Assembly (NCBI GenBank): GCA_964555645.1
Contig: CAZKTA010000012.1
Span: 28,079-92,078, forward strand
DNA: 64,000 nt
Origin: DTLC01 sp964555645
GTDB taxonomy: Bacteria > Verrucomicrobiota > Verrucomicrobiia > Limisphaerales > DTLC01
Reading direction: 5' to 3'
This document shows, in pieces, positions 10,288 to 19,235 of the stretch. A model generated the notes under the pieces. It saw only the letters and a list, made by a program, of their open reading frames with translations. It was not told the origin of the DNA and ran no database searches. Every line of letters starts with the position of its first letter. The stretch's first letter is position 1. Position numbers and translations under genes: made by a program.

Positions 10288-10364
10288 TGGCGGGAGTGAC
10301 GGGGCTCGAACCCGCAGCCTCTGCCGTGACAGGGCAGCGCTCTAACCAATTGAGCTACACCCCC
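10288..10364 (-). tRNA. tRNA-Asp (anticodon GTC)
   Basis: Read on the minus strand, the 77 nt fold into a full cloverleaf. The acceptor GGGGGTG pairs with CACTCCC. The D arm GCTC...GAGC, the anticodon loop CTGTCAC with anticodon GTC, and the T arm with GGTTCGAGCC are all present. The discriminator is G and the CCA end is encoded (10290-10288). GTC reads aspartate codons. Confidence 0.96.
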
Positions 10365-10421
10365 GCTATAGCCCGACCGGCCGTGTCGCCTATAAGACCA
10401 GCCGAGGCTTTTCGGGTACCG

Positions 10422-10494
10422 GTGCCTGGGCAGCAGACGCCAAGGAGGTGGGGGTGGGGAACCCCGCTGAAGAAACGTACTGCCACCCAGACAC
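10422..10494 (-). ncRNA. Structured leader RNA upstream of tRNA-Asp
   Basis: The predicted transcript starts at about 10493, at the foot of a 15-bp helix: GTGTCTGGGTGGCAG (10494-10480) pairs with CTGCTGCCCAGGCAC (10436-10422), with three or four G-U pairs. The 43-nt apical part holds a small GGGG/CCCC hairpin (10465-10456) and an unpaired C-rich run containing CACCTCCTT (10450-10442), which equals the anti-Shine-Dalgarno sequence of 16S rRNA. No T-run follows, so it is probably co-transcribed with the tRNA and then processed. It does not match the 4.5S, 6S or tmRNA motifs I know. The function is unknown. Confidence 0.4.
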
Positions 10495-10499
10495 ACGCC

Positions 10500-10527
10500 A
10501 TTTTAGCCCGCCCGACAGCCTTGTCAA
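10500..10527 (-). promoter_or_regulatory. Predicted promoter of the tRNA-Asp transcript
   Basis: The minus strand shows TTGACA (10527-10522), a 16-base spacer and TAAAAT (10505-10500), a near-consensus sigma70-type promoter. The expected start is at about 10493, some 130 bases before the mature tRNA 5' end. Confidence 0.65.
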
Positions 10528-10709
10528 CACACTAGTTCTTCGCCCGGAACCAAGGTACCAAGGCGGCCGACCGCCAAAGAAAAACTAGTTCTTTCGCTGG
10601 CAGCCTTTTATGTACGTGTTCGGTTCCGTCATGTCGCTCCTTGCTCCTACCCGTCCATTCTTCAGAGTATACGGCAGAGGGCCAAGAAGCGGCGAGCCTG
10701 CAAGGCAGC

Positions 10710-12205
10710 CTATAGTACGCGATTGTAAGCAGTGGTGTTGCCTTGCTCGCCAGTGGCTCCAAGTAACAACCCGGTTCGGAGCATCACACCTACAACGAAC
10801 GAGAGTCCGCAAACACTTAACCAGTGGAGGATGTTATGGATAAGAAAGTATTCCAACGGTTCGAAAATTGGCGTTATCCAACATGCCACAATTATTGCAC
10901 CGAAAAGAATCTTAGAAAATCTGGCTAGGAACGGTTGGCTAGAACATTTGATCAAAGTGCCTAGCGCTGGCACACATAAAACCAAGAAAACCAAGCGATA
11001 CGCCCAGTTATTGTGTAAGACGAAGGTCATTATATAGATGCCTGCCCCCGTCAGAAACAAATGAGTCTGCCGCGACGAGAAACACAACCTGTTGCCGCTT
11101 ATCCCGTGCTTGGCGAACCCGAGCAGCCCGGCTATTACGCACATAAACGTTGCGCAAAGTTGGGATGCGATGCCCAAGAATCGGACCAACTGCGCATAGT
11201 CATTTCGCGCTTGTAATTTCTTCCACACGTTTTGGAGGGTCTCGGCATGGCGTTGGCGTTCAACCTTTCCTACCAATTCATAAACGAGCACCCTTGCACC
11301 ATAAGTGTTATGGGTGGCAGTACTAGTTGCCCGGGCGACCCACATGGTGTTCTCCCGCAAGAATATTAATTGTACTGCAGCAAAAACCATAAGGCCAAAC
11401 CCGAACAAAACCCATCTCTGGTGCGACCTATTGCTAACGAGCGAAAGGAACGCTGCCACTGGATACAGCTTCAAAAAAGAGGCCAATAAGAGAAACGAAG
11501 TCCCTGTAAGCGCTTTTCGCAACGTCTTGGATGCCGCAAGAGTACTTGCCCAATAAACAAGGCAAAAACAATAATGTCGTTATTTCCTCGCTCCCACAAA
11601 AGCATCACGCAAGGTGATACCAATACAGCAAGGGCTAAGCCCTTGATTTGCAACGAGTCATCTCGAAACAGGAAAAACAACGTGACTCCTAAAAGCACGT
11701 ACAAAACCGTCCCGATATACAAGGTATTCTCCACAGTTACCCACGGCAGGTAGCTAAGCAAAAACCAAATCTCAGGGTAATAGGGAAGTGGCACCCCATT
11801 CTCAGCGCATTTTTCCTCCATTAATCCGACATCGAACCTGAATCCCGCTTCTCTATAAGACTCAACCCCGACCAAAAGGCACCGAAGATCATCAAGCGGT
11901 TTCCTAATGGAAGTCCCACCATCGAGCAACTGCCAAACCGGTTTTAACTGCGGCACCCAGTTGAGCACGGTGAGAAACAAGGTCAAGGCACCGACCAGTA
12001 AAGTCCAACATACTCTAAAGTTCTTTTCGGTTTTGCCTTCGGGACACGCCACAAAATCATCCTTCGCAACAAGTAATCCAATTTCAAGCCTTTTCCGGTG
12101 GTCCTTCAACATCCCCTGGAATCGATCTACGGGAGCAAGGCAAAATTTAAATCCCAGCAGGCTCTTTATCTCCATCTGATTGCTAAATTCCTCATCTGGC
12201 CGCAC
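10710..12205 (-). pseudogene. GT87/DUF2029-type membrane glycosyltransferase, frameshifted
   Basis: Two overlapping reading frames together make one polytopic glycosyltransferase of about 490 residues. The upstream half (12205-11471; probable start Met11 at 12175) ends its homologous part at WERGNNDIIVFALF. The downstream half (to 10710) resumes with YWASTLAASKTLRKAL and LLASFLKLYPVAAF, the GT87 hallmark of an ND motif followed by an LKLYP motif. Continuity is restored if one T is added in the T-rich stretch near 11550-11560, so this is either a one-base deletion or a sequencing error. Members transfer sugars from polyprenyl-phosphate donors on the outer face of the inner membrane. The region looks more AT-rich than its neighbours. 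It is divergent to the GT4 gene. Confidence 0.7.
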
Positions 12206-12356
12206 TCAGCACCTTGACTCAGCTCAACGCATATATCGTCCGGGCATTTTCTACCGACCGTCTCTTGGCACAGCCCATTCCCGGAAACATTGGTTGTACT
12301 TGCCCCTTGGAACTTCAAGGCCCATCCTCAGACAGCTCTTTCATTGTTACGAGCTT

Positions 12357-13565
12357 ATGGAAATAGGAATGGCAACACCATTTGCGCCACAAGATGTTGC
12401 AGACTTGCTGGACGAGCGGTCGCGCAGCAGGCTTGACCAGTTTACTGGCGTTTGGGCCACGCCTGTCACGCCGCTTGTACGCGAGTTGCACAGGCGCGGG
12501 CATAGTGTGGTTATCTTTGCGCTTGATGCATCGGCAAAGGAAAAGTCGAAGCTTACTGGTGAGCGATTAACCATTCACGTTTTGCCCGAACGGCCATTGA
12601 AACGGTGTGTGTTGGACGTTTACAGTGCAGAACGCAAACTGCTACGCGAAGCAATTCTAGCCGAAAGACCAGAGGTTATCAGCGCTCAATGGACACGCGA
12701 GCATGCTTTAGGCGCATTGGAGACGGGCTTGCCAACTGCAGTTACATGCCATGACACACCGTTGCGGTACACCTGGATTAGCAAAGGCTTTTTCATGTGG
12801 TACCATTTGCCAGTGGCATGGTGGATCATTCGTAAGGCGCATCAGTTGATTTGTGTTTCGCCCTATACTGCCCAACACATAAAGCGGATCTTTAGGCCGC
12901 GTAGCCCTGTTGACGTTGTGCCGAACGGACTGCCGGCAGATGTATTCGAGCACGGCAAACGACGGCTTGCCCGAGAGTCATTTGCGGATAAAAAACCGTT
13001 CACGTTTTGCAGTGTAGGCCGCTGGGGACGCATCAAGAACATTGCTACGTTATTGAAAGCCTTTGCCCGTGTGCGATGCAGAAAACCTGAAACGCGGCTG
13101 GTGCTGTACGGGCCGGGTCTTGGCCCGGGTGAGGCCGCTGAACAATGGGCACGGGCGCGTGCGTTCGATCAGTCGGTTGAGTTCCGTGGCAGCGCGAGCC
13201 GTGACAAAATTTTGGATTTTCTCGAAGCCGAGGCGGACATGATGGTTCATCCGTCTCTAGTCGAAACACACGGCATGACACTCGTTGAGGCAATGGCATG
13301 CGGCGTGCCTGTGATTGGCGGGCAGAACGCAGGCGGAGTGGCCTGGACGCTTGAAGAAGGCAAATCCGGCTATTTATGTGACACTCGCAGTGCGGATGCA
13401 CTAGCCCAAACAATGCTCTATGCAATGAGCCGACCCGCGGCCAACCTCGACCTGGCAAAGCGCGCGTTTGACTCTGTCCGAAAGCGGTTCCCGATCGAGT
13501 CGGTGGCAGATGCGTATGAAAAAATCCTCGAGCGATTGTTCGCACGACGGACTGCACGAAGCTGA
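12357..13565 (+). CDS. Glycosyltransferase family 4 (first of two)
   Basis: A GT-B fold sugar transferase of about 402 residues. The N-terminal acceptor domain begins MEIGMATPFAPQDVADLL, followed by VTPLVRELHRRGHSV. The C-terminal nucleotide-sugar domain shows FCSVGRWGRIKNIATLLKA and HPSLVETHGMTLVEAMACG, with the family's E-x7-E pair. The frame is open back to 12180, but those 59 extra residues do not look like a GT-B start and would overlap the divergent gene, so ATG 12357 was chosen; no strong ribosome site decides it. The next glycosyltransferase follows 15 bases downstream. Donor and acceptor are unknown; surface polysaccharide synthesis is inferred. Confidence 0.85.
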   Translation: MEIGMATPFAPQDVADLLDERSRSRLDQFTGVWATPVTPLVRELHRRGHSVVIFALDASAKEKSKLTGERLTIHVLPERPLKRCVLDVYSAERKLLREAILAERPEVISAQWTREHALGALETGLPTAVTCHDTPLRYTWISKGFFMWYHLPVAWWIIRKAHQLICVSPYTAQHIKRIFRPRSPVDVVPNGLPADVFEHGKRRLARESFADKKPFTFCSVGRWGRIKNIATLLKAFARVRCRKPETRLVLYGPGLGPGEAAEQWARARAFDQSVEFRGSASRDKILDFLEAEADMMVHPSLVETHGMTLVEAMACGVPVIGGQNAGGVAWTLEEGKSGYLCDTRSADALAQTMLYAMSRPAANLDLAKRAFDSVRKRFPIESVADAYEKILERLFARRTARS

Positions 13566-13580
13566 AACGACCGGCAGGTT

Positions 13581-14783
13581 ATGTCCACAAAGACCGACCC
13601 GGAGGTGATTTTGGTTAGCCCACATGCGCATTTTCCGTCGCATTACTGGCAGAATACGCTGGCTCTAATGCAGGCACTGGAAAGGCGCGGGGTACCCGTT
13701 CGTGTAATTGTTTTTACCACAGACACTCGCCTTATTGCTACTGAACACCGGGAAAAGGTTACACCTGTAGTCCGGCGCATGCCTGCTTGGTGGCACTGGT
13801 TTGTCACTGGCAAAACACAACACAAATTTTTCACTAAGTTCCTTTCAACTTTCGAGACAACGGCATGTCTGCTGAAATCGCTGAGGTTTGCGCGACGGCA
13901 TGCGAACCCAGTGCTGCATTGGATTGGCGGCGCGCAGTGGCCGTTATTGCTTGCGGTTTTATGCTTTCGTCGGCCACGAGTTGTTTACAGTTTGTTTGGT
14001 CGCCTAACACTAGACCAAAATGCGGTTGCTCCCATACATTTGAGCAGGAGGATTTTTGAACGGCTTATTGTGGCTGCAGTTGGCACAGGCCGACTCAAGT
14101 TTGTATGCGAGACTGAATTAATTGCGAATAACGCAGCCAAGCTTGCCGGGGAACATGTTAACCTTATTCCGTACGCAATTGAGGTTGGCAAACCGTTGCC
14201 GGAAAAGAGCTGTGCGCGTGCCCGGCTCGGGCTCGAGCCCAATGAAACGATTTTTTTGTTCTTCGGAACGCACCGCCGGGAAAAAGACTACCGGACGGCC
14301 CTGCGCGGTTGTTTGATGCTGCCTGAGCCACCCTTGGTGTTGTTTGTTGGCAAAGTGATATCAACCAACGACCCGCGGGATGTTGTTGCCGAGTGCGGAT
14401 ATCCCAAAGCCAGTGTCGTTGACGAGTTTGTGCCAGAAGAGCTCGCCGAGCTTTATTTCGCCGCGGCAGACGTTGTTGTCTTGCCGTACGAGAAAAATTT
14501 CGCGCGTGGTTCGGGCGTATTGATCGAGAGCTGTCGGTACGAAAGACCGATGCTGGTGTCGGCTGCGCCATACCTGTCAGCTTTCATTGACCAGTACGGA
14601 TGCGGCGAGATATTCGAGCCTGGTAACCCGGTGTCATTTGCTGAGGCTGCACGTCGGCTTTTGGCTGAGCCGAACGTGTATCTGCCGGGTTTAGCACAGG
14701 CAAAGCGCGATCATTCATGGGACGTACTAATCGAACGGTACATAGCAGTTTACTCCGGTACAACGCGCGTTTCTGGAGGATAA
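13581..14783 (+). CDS. Glycosyltransferase family 4 (second of two)
   Basis: A 400-residue GT-B type protein. The N-terminal part has ILVSPHAHFPSHYW-like start sequence (VILVSPHAHFPSHYW) and LMQALERRGVPV. The C-terminal part has IFLFFGTHRREKDYRTALRG and FARGSGVLIESCRYERPMLV, where a glutamate follows the usual G-x-G-x-x loop. The two genes are 15 bases apart on one strand and likely form an operon with a shared glycan target. It is not a duplicate of the first gene; similarity is only at the fold level. The substrate cannot be told. Confidence 0.82.
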   Translation: MSTKTDPEVILVSPHAHFPSHYWQNTLALMQALERRGVPVRVIVFTTDTRLIATEHREKVTPVVRRMPAWWHWFVTGKTQHKFFTKFLSTFETTACLLKSLRFARRHANPVLHWIGGAQWPLLLAVLCFRRPRVVYSLFGRLTLDQNAVAPIHLSRRIFERLIVAAVGTGRLKFVCETELIANNAAKLAGEHVNLIPYAIEVGKPLPEKSCARARLGLEPNETIFLFFGTHRREKDYRTALRGCLMLPEPPLVLFVGKVISTNDPRDVVAECGYPKASVVDEFVPEELAELYFAAADVVVLPYEKNFARGSGVLIESCRYERPMLVSAAPYLSAFIDQYGCGEIFEPGNPVSFAEAARRLLAEPNVYLPGLAQAKRDHSWDVLIERYIAVYSGTTRVSGG

Positions 14784-14805
14784 TTTTGCGCTGAAAGATA
14801 CGCCG

Positions 14806-16158
14806 TCAGGCGCGTACTGGTTCATCTTCGTCTTGTATGTAGGTGCGCCCGCGGTAAAACCGCGCGCAAAACACAAATGCAATTGCCGTCACAAGCATCA
14901 CAACGACAAAGAAGTAATAGTAACTTGCGCCGCCAAGTTTCAGTGTGCCGAGTTGAATGAGCTTGTTGACCTGCGCAGTAAACAGATTCCCGAGCGCTAT
15001 CGAGCTGAGATAGGTACACATCACAAGCGACTTCATCTTCTTTGGCGCCTGAGTATAGGCGAACTCGAGGTGTGTGACCGACACCATGATCTCAGCCGCC
15101 GTGAGCACGACATAGCCGATGATCTGCCAAATAATATGCGGCGTTTGGCCCGCATCAATCCGTGTTTGGATCCAGGCCGCAATCAGAAATGCAAACACCA
15201 TCAAAAATAGGCCCATGCCGAACTTGCGCAGCGGCGTCAAGCGCCACACCTTGTCAATAGCCGGATAAACCGCATACGAGAACAACGGCAACATTGCCAA
15301 AATGAGGATCGGGTTCACGGTCTGTATCTGCGCAGGCAGCCATTCGCGTCCGAACAGGTGCCTGTCCATGTGTTGCGCCTGCAGTATCCAAGATGAAAAC
15401 ACTTGGTTCCACAACGACCAGAAGATTGCCCCAAACGGCACCAACATAAGCAGATTAGCCAGTGCCTTGAGATTTTCCGTATTCAAGATTTCGCGTGCGT
15501 ACTCGCGCAGGCCAGTAGGCGGTATATGGACGAACTTGTTTCTGCCGGCCCAAAAAATGATTGTTGCAAGCGCCATGAAAACCCCGGGCACGCCAAATGC
15601 AATGTCGGGCCCGCAACGCTCCAGTAGTTCGGGAATGATCAATGTAGATACTGCTGACCCAAGGTTGATCGAAAAATAAAACCAACTAAACACACGCGGC
15701 AGCAAGTGCTGATTGAGTTTGCCGAACTGGTCGCCCACATTAGCCGACACACATGGTTTGATTCCACCCGCACCAAGCGCGATCAGAGCCAGGCCGATTA
15801 ACAACCCGATGCGCGTATGATCAATTGCCAATGCTAGGTGCCCAAAACAATACACGATCGAAAGCGCCATGATGGTGCGGTACTTGCCGAGCAACGCATC
15901 GGAAATGAATGCGCCAAGAATCGGCAGCAGATAAACAGCCGCAACAAAGGTGTGATACCACGCTTTTGCTTCCGGCTCGCTCATGGGAGCGAGGTTGCCC
16001 TGCGCATCCATTAGCATGCTTGTCATGAAGACCACCAGAATCGAGTTCATACCGTAATAACTGAACCGTTCGGCAGCTTCGTTGCCGACAATGTACGGTA
16101 CACCGGGCGGCATATCGGTGGTCTTGATCGGCGTAGTGAAATATTGTTTCTTCGGCAT
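14806..16158 (-). CDS. Proton-dependent oligopeptide transporter (POT/PTR2, MFS)
   Basis: Inner-membrane symporter of 450 residues with about 12 membrane segments that imports di- and tripeptides with protons. The POT signatures are clear: the ERFSYYGM motif near residue 30 (the ExxER-like element NEAAERFSYYG), GAFISDALLGKYRTI near 82, and GAGGIKPCVSANVGDQF followed by FSWFYFSINLGS near 130-170. It faces away from the OPT transporter gene at 16326, and the 167 bases between them should hold both promoters. With OPT, OppD/OppF and the M3 oligopeptidase nearby, it forms a peptide-use neighbourhood. Confidence 0.92.
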   Translation of the reverse strand: MPKKQYFTTPIKTTDMPPGVPYIVGNEAAERFSYYGMNSILVVFMTSMLMDAQGNLAPMSEPEAKAWYHTFVAAVYLLPILGAFISDALLGKYRTIMALSIVYCFGHLALAIDHTRIGLLIGLALIALGAGGIKPCVSANVGDQFGKLNQHLLPRVFSWFYFSINLGSAVSTLIIPELLERCGPDIAFGVPGVFMALATIIFWAGRNKFVHIPPTGLREYAREILNTENLKALANLLMLVPFGAIFWSLWNQVFSSWILQAQHMDRHLFGREWLPAQIQTVNPILILAMLPLFSYAVYPAIDKVWRLTPLRKFGMGLFLMVFAFLIAAWIQTRIDAGQTPHIIWQIIGYVVLTAAEIMVSVTHLEFAYTQAPKKMKSLVMCTYLSSIALGNLFTAQVNKLIQLGTLKLGGASYYYFFVVVMLVTAIAFVFCARFYRGRTYIQDEDEPVRA

Positions 16159-16325
16159 GCGATTAAATGTCGTGCCGCTAGTTGTATTGGTTGTGGCCGG
16201 GCGAGCGCAAGTTCAAGTTCGCACTCTACATCTGCCTTATGCAACAGCCTTAACCGGTAGGATGCAGGTTTTTTGTTTGCCCAACCGCAAAGTTCAATAA
16301 GCTTTCCGGGCAAACACAGTTTCGC

Positions 16326-18200
16326 ATGGACCCGGATACACCAGTGAATCTAGGAAAAAAAACCGAACCTCGGCGGGAAGTCGGAAGCACATTGCCCCAA
16401 GGCGCAAATACGGCAGCCAGCCCGGCGCGAAAGCGGTTTCTGCCGCCGATTGGTTCGACGGCGTATCATTTGATGTTGGCGAGCGTGGCGATTCTTGTGC
16501 TTGGTCCGTTGGGCGGTATATCGGCTGCTTTTATGAATTTTTCGATCGGGTTTTTCATTGGTGGCCAGGTTCTGGCCGGTATCCTTGGCAGCACGGTTAC
16601 ATTACCGTACGGACCAGCCGGGAAACACGGCGCAAATTACATCCAAACAATGGCTGCGTCGGTTGCCGGCATGTCCGGCATGGCAGTGCTTGTGCAATCA
16701 ATGGCATGGCTTGGCCTACCCGAACCGCCTGCGTGGAAGCTCATCTTGTACTTCATGAGCATTGGGATGTTCGGCGTTGGTGTGGGCATGCTTTACACGC
16801 CGCTGTTGGTTGACCGCATGCAACTTGCGTACCCGTCCGGATTTGCAGTAGCAAACATTTTGCGTGCGTTAACAGATAAGTACCTTCTGCGACGCTCGAT
16901 TGCAAAGCTCGGCGGCGGCATGCTGGGTGGGTACTTGTGCGGCCTGTCGGCGTTACAAGTCCTTTCGATCCAAAAACTTGGCGTGTCAGCCTCAACGTTT
17001 GGCGCAGGCATGATCGTCGGGGCACGAATCGCGGTGCCAGGTTTAGTGGTTGCGGTGCTCGGGCATCTGGTTAAGCCGTACCTTGTAAGCATAGGTTGGC
17101 TGGAACCACATGCCCCGTTCCGGAAGATCGGGTTCATAATTGCACTCGGCGCGATCCTCGGTGCGGCGATAGTTGACATCAGCCTAATTGTGCTGCAGGC
17201 AGTACAGCGCCTCAAAACACGTGTACAAGTACAGCCTGCCGAAGACTGGAAACGCGTGAATATGTTGGAACTGCTGATTTGGGTGTTTTTCTGGGGCGCA
17301 ATGGTTGTTGTGGTGGGCAATACAGCGTTGGGTCAGCCTCTCTTCTTCCAAATTGCGGCCGTCGGGCTTGTATTTGTATTTGTGCTTGTGAACGGCATTT
17401 CACTGGGTATCTCTGACAGTAATCCGATTTCAAGCGCATTTGTGTTGACAGTGTTCATCCTGGCTGCGCTCGGGCTGAGCGATCCTGCAACCGGCCTGTT
17501 GAGCGCTGCTGTACTGCTAATTGCCTGTTGTGTCGGAGGCGACATGCAACAAGACAGATCGACCGGCTGGCGGCTCGGCACAAACCGCGTGATTCAGTTT
17601 CGGTACCAGGCAATCGGGATTGTCATGGGAGCAGTGTTATGCGTTGTGTTGGCGAAGCTGTTCATGGGCTCGTACAGTGTCCTTGCAGTTGACCAGTTTG
17701 CAAATCCGAATGTGCCAGGGGCCGAAAAATGGCAGTCGGCAATGACATACAAGATCGTTGGTGCATTGCGCGGGCTGACCGAGCGTCAACCACATGTTAT
17801 GAGTGCGCTGCAACTCGGGATAATGCTCGGGCTGGCAATTGAAGTATGTCGCAAAATCGCCAGACGCAACACCCGGTTCAACCACTGGGTGCAGTCGTCT
17901 TCTTCAGGCAAAAAAACCGGTTTCATCCTGGACACGTTCGTTCTGCCGAGTCCGTACGCTGCAAGTTTCGGCGGCTTTGTTGATCTGCTGACGACAATTT
18001 GGTGGGCTGCAGGCGGCACGCTGGCGAGTCTTTTTGACGTATTAACGGCGAGGCGCAACAAGCACAACACAAGCCCGGCCGAGAACCAAGTCCCGGCCGA
18101 TATGAGCACAATGTCGCTTATGGGCGGCGGGTTAATAGCCGGCGATTCGCTCGCTGCGCTGAGTGTCGGCATATACGGTTTGCTGACGACAGTGTTGTGA
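16326..18200 (+). CDS. OPT family oligopeptide/metal-chelate transporter
   Basis: A 624-residue polytopic membrane protein with about 14-16 membrane segments. It has a charged, poorly conserved N-terminus (first 35 residues) and OPT features such as GSTVTLPYGPAGKHGANYIQ near residue 90, MQLAYPSGFAVANILRAL near 160-180 and GNGI-like NGISLGISDSNPISSAF near 355. OPT proteins carry oligopeptides, glutathione or metal chelates across the inner membrane; the substrate here is not evident. It begins divergently from the POT gene. The next gene, a lipoprotein, is 220 bases downstream. Confidence 0.85.
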   Translation: MDPDTPVNLGKKTEPRREVGSTLPQGANTAASPARKRFLPPIGSTAYHLMLASVAILVLGPLGGISAAFMNFSIGFFIGGQVLAGILGSTVTLPYGPAGKHGANYIQTMAASVAGMSGMAVLVQSMAWLGLPEPPAWKLILYFMSIGMFGVGVGMLYTPLLVDRMQLAYPSGFAVANILRALTDKYLLRRSIAKLGGGMLGGYLCGLSALQVLSIQKLGVSASTFGAGMIVGARIAVPGLVVAVLGHLVKPYLVSIGWLEPHAPFRKIGFIIALGAILGAAIVDISLIVLQAVQRLKTRVQVQPAEDWKRVNMLELLIWVFFWGAMVVVVGNTALGQPLFFQIAAVGLVFVFVLVNGISLGISDSNPISSAFVLTVFILAALGLSDPATGLLSAAVLLIACCVGGDMQQDRSTGWRLGTNRVIQFRYQAIGIVMGAVLCVVLAKLFMGSYSVLAVDQFANPNVPGAEKWQSAMTYKIVGALRGLTERQPHVMSALQLGIMLGLAIEVCRKIARRNTRFNHWVQSSSSGKKTGFILDTFVLPSPYAASFGGFVDLLTTIWWAAGGTLASLFDVLTARRNKHNTSPAENQVPADMSTMSLMGGGLIAGDSLAALSVGIYGLLTTVL

Positions 18201-18378
18201 GTTTTGTCTTTTTTGGCAGAGTCAGATTTGTTGCACTTGTAAATCTTGCGTATTAAAATGCAGGGTGTTGTTTGGGCCCGGACGTGCAGGTACACAAAGC
18301 TGGCGGAATTAAACTGAATTAGCGCATGTAAACCGGGGTGAATCGGCAAGTGCACCAAACCATAATAAAATCAGATGG

Positions 18379-18399
18379 ACCGGCTATCGTAGAGCCGGT
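18379..18399. other. Inverted repeat upstream of lipoprotein gene
   Basis: ACCGGCT (18379-18385) and AGCCGGT (18393-18399) form a perfect 7-bp stem with a 7-nt loop, 22 bases before the lipoprotein ATG. No T-run follows. It could be an operator or an mRNA 5' hairpin; nothing more can be said. Confidence 0.35.
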
Positions 18400-18420
18400 A
18401 CACAAAATAGTAACAGACCC

Positions 18421-18753
18421 ATGAAAGCTACGTCATTGATAACAATAATAGGCGCTGGAGCATTGCTTGTGATTGCGGCCGGGTGTGGCAAAAAAGAGCA
18501 AGCTGCATCACCTACTGGACAACAACCCACGGCACAAGGCCAGCAAGCAACTACACAATCAGATGCCGAAGCGGAAGCCAAGGCGCAAGAGATCATTAAC
18601 AGGGTGTGGGATTTGGTCGGGCAGGGTAAATATAGAGAAGCACAGGAAGCGTTACGGGGTTTGGCCGGGATGAAACTGACACCTGCCCAACAGCGCGGTG
18701 TGGAAGCACTCAAAAACGCGATCCAGCAGCACCTGTCCACCCAACCGCGTTAA
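18421..18753 (+). CDS. Small lipoprotein of unknown function
   Basis: A 110-residue protein with a lipoprotein signal peptide. The hydrophobic stretch LITIIGAGALLVIAAGC ends in a lipobox with Cys22, followed by KKEQ. Residues 25-60 are a Gln/Thr/Ala-rich linker. The rest (about 55-108) is a small helical domain with EIINRVWDLVGQGKYREAQ and a helix ending AIQQHL, similar in feel to a tetratricopeptide-type helix pair but not recognisable as a family. It sits alone between the OPT gene and the DUF481 gene. Confidence 0.7.
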   Translation: MKATSLITIIGAGALLVIAAGCGKKEQAASPTGQQPTAQGQQATTQSDAEAEAKAQEIINRVWDLVGQGKYREAQEALRGLAGMKLTPAQQRGVEALKNAIQQHLSTQPR

Positions 18754-19235
18754 ATTTTGTTGGGTGGGTTGGTAACATAATAGCATCTGGTACACGTTGG
18801 CGAGCCCGCGGCAAAAGCATTAGCGGCAGGCGGATCTTGTTCTCCACGGCGCTCACCGGGTGTGGTGGTGCGAGGTGGCAACAGATGGCTTTTTTTGCTC
18901 GGCAAAGCTGTGCAAATTTGAAGGCCGAGCACACAGCGAGTATCAGGCCTGGCGAGTTACGTTCGCGTGGGGTTGCCGATAAAGCCTCCAACTAGTTGCA
19001 TGCGCGCCTATTGTGTGAGCCCAGTTGGCCGAAACGTTAGTTATTTGAAGTGTGCAATTCCATCTGTTCTTCAATGACAATTTGTTGTTTTGGAGCCGCA
19101 AAAACGCACTGGACGTGAATATGTTGTAGGCGCGGACCGTCCACATCTTTAACTAAGGACACCGTTTTACATTGGCAAGAGACGATGTAGCGTCAATTAG
19201 CGTAGGCGAGTTGGTCTATTGAGCCAGTAACACTG
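18754..19235. other. Intergenic region, no gene seen
   Basis: About 480 bases without a convincing reading frame, RNA gene or terminator. The last 100 bases should contain the promoter of the DUF481 gene, but no box pair stood out. Confidence 0.5.

Larger units (their letters stand above)
10365..10709. other. Gene-free stretch beside tRNA-Asp
   Basis: Apart from the tRNA leader and its promoter, this stretch holds no convincing gene. It contains a direct repeat ACTAGTTCTT at 10531-10540 and 10584-10593, and a short GGCGG/CCGCC inverted repeat between them (about 10562-10575). No terminator with a T-run was seen for the pseudogene that ends at 10710. Confidence 0.5.

Noticed and set aside
10422..10494. 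Reading the hairpin as 4.5S (SRP) RNA or 6S RNA
   Set aside because: The GGAAGCAGC-type SRP apical motif and a 6S-like central bubble are absent on both strands.
10584..10593. Direct repeat ACTAGTTCTT as an attachment site
   Set aside because: Copies are only 53 bases apart, do not match the tRNA 3' end, and no integrase is nearby.
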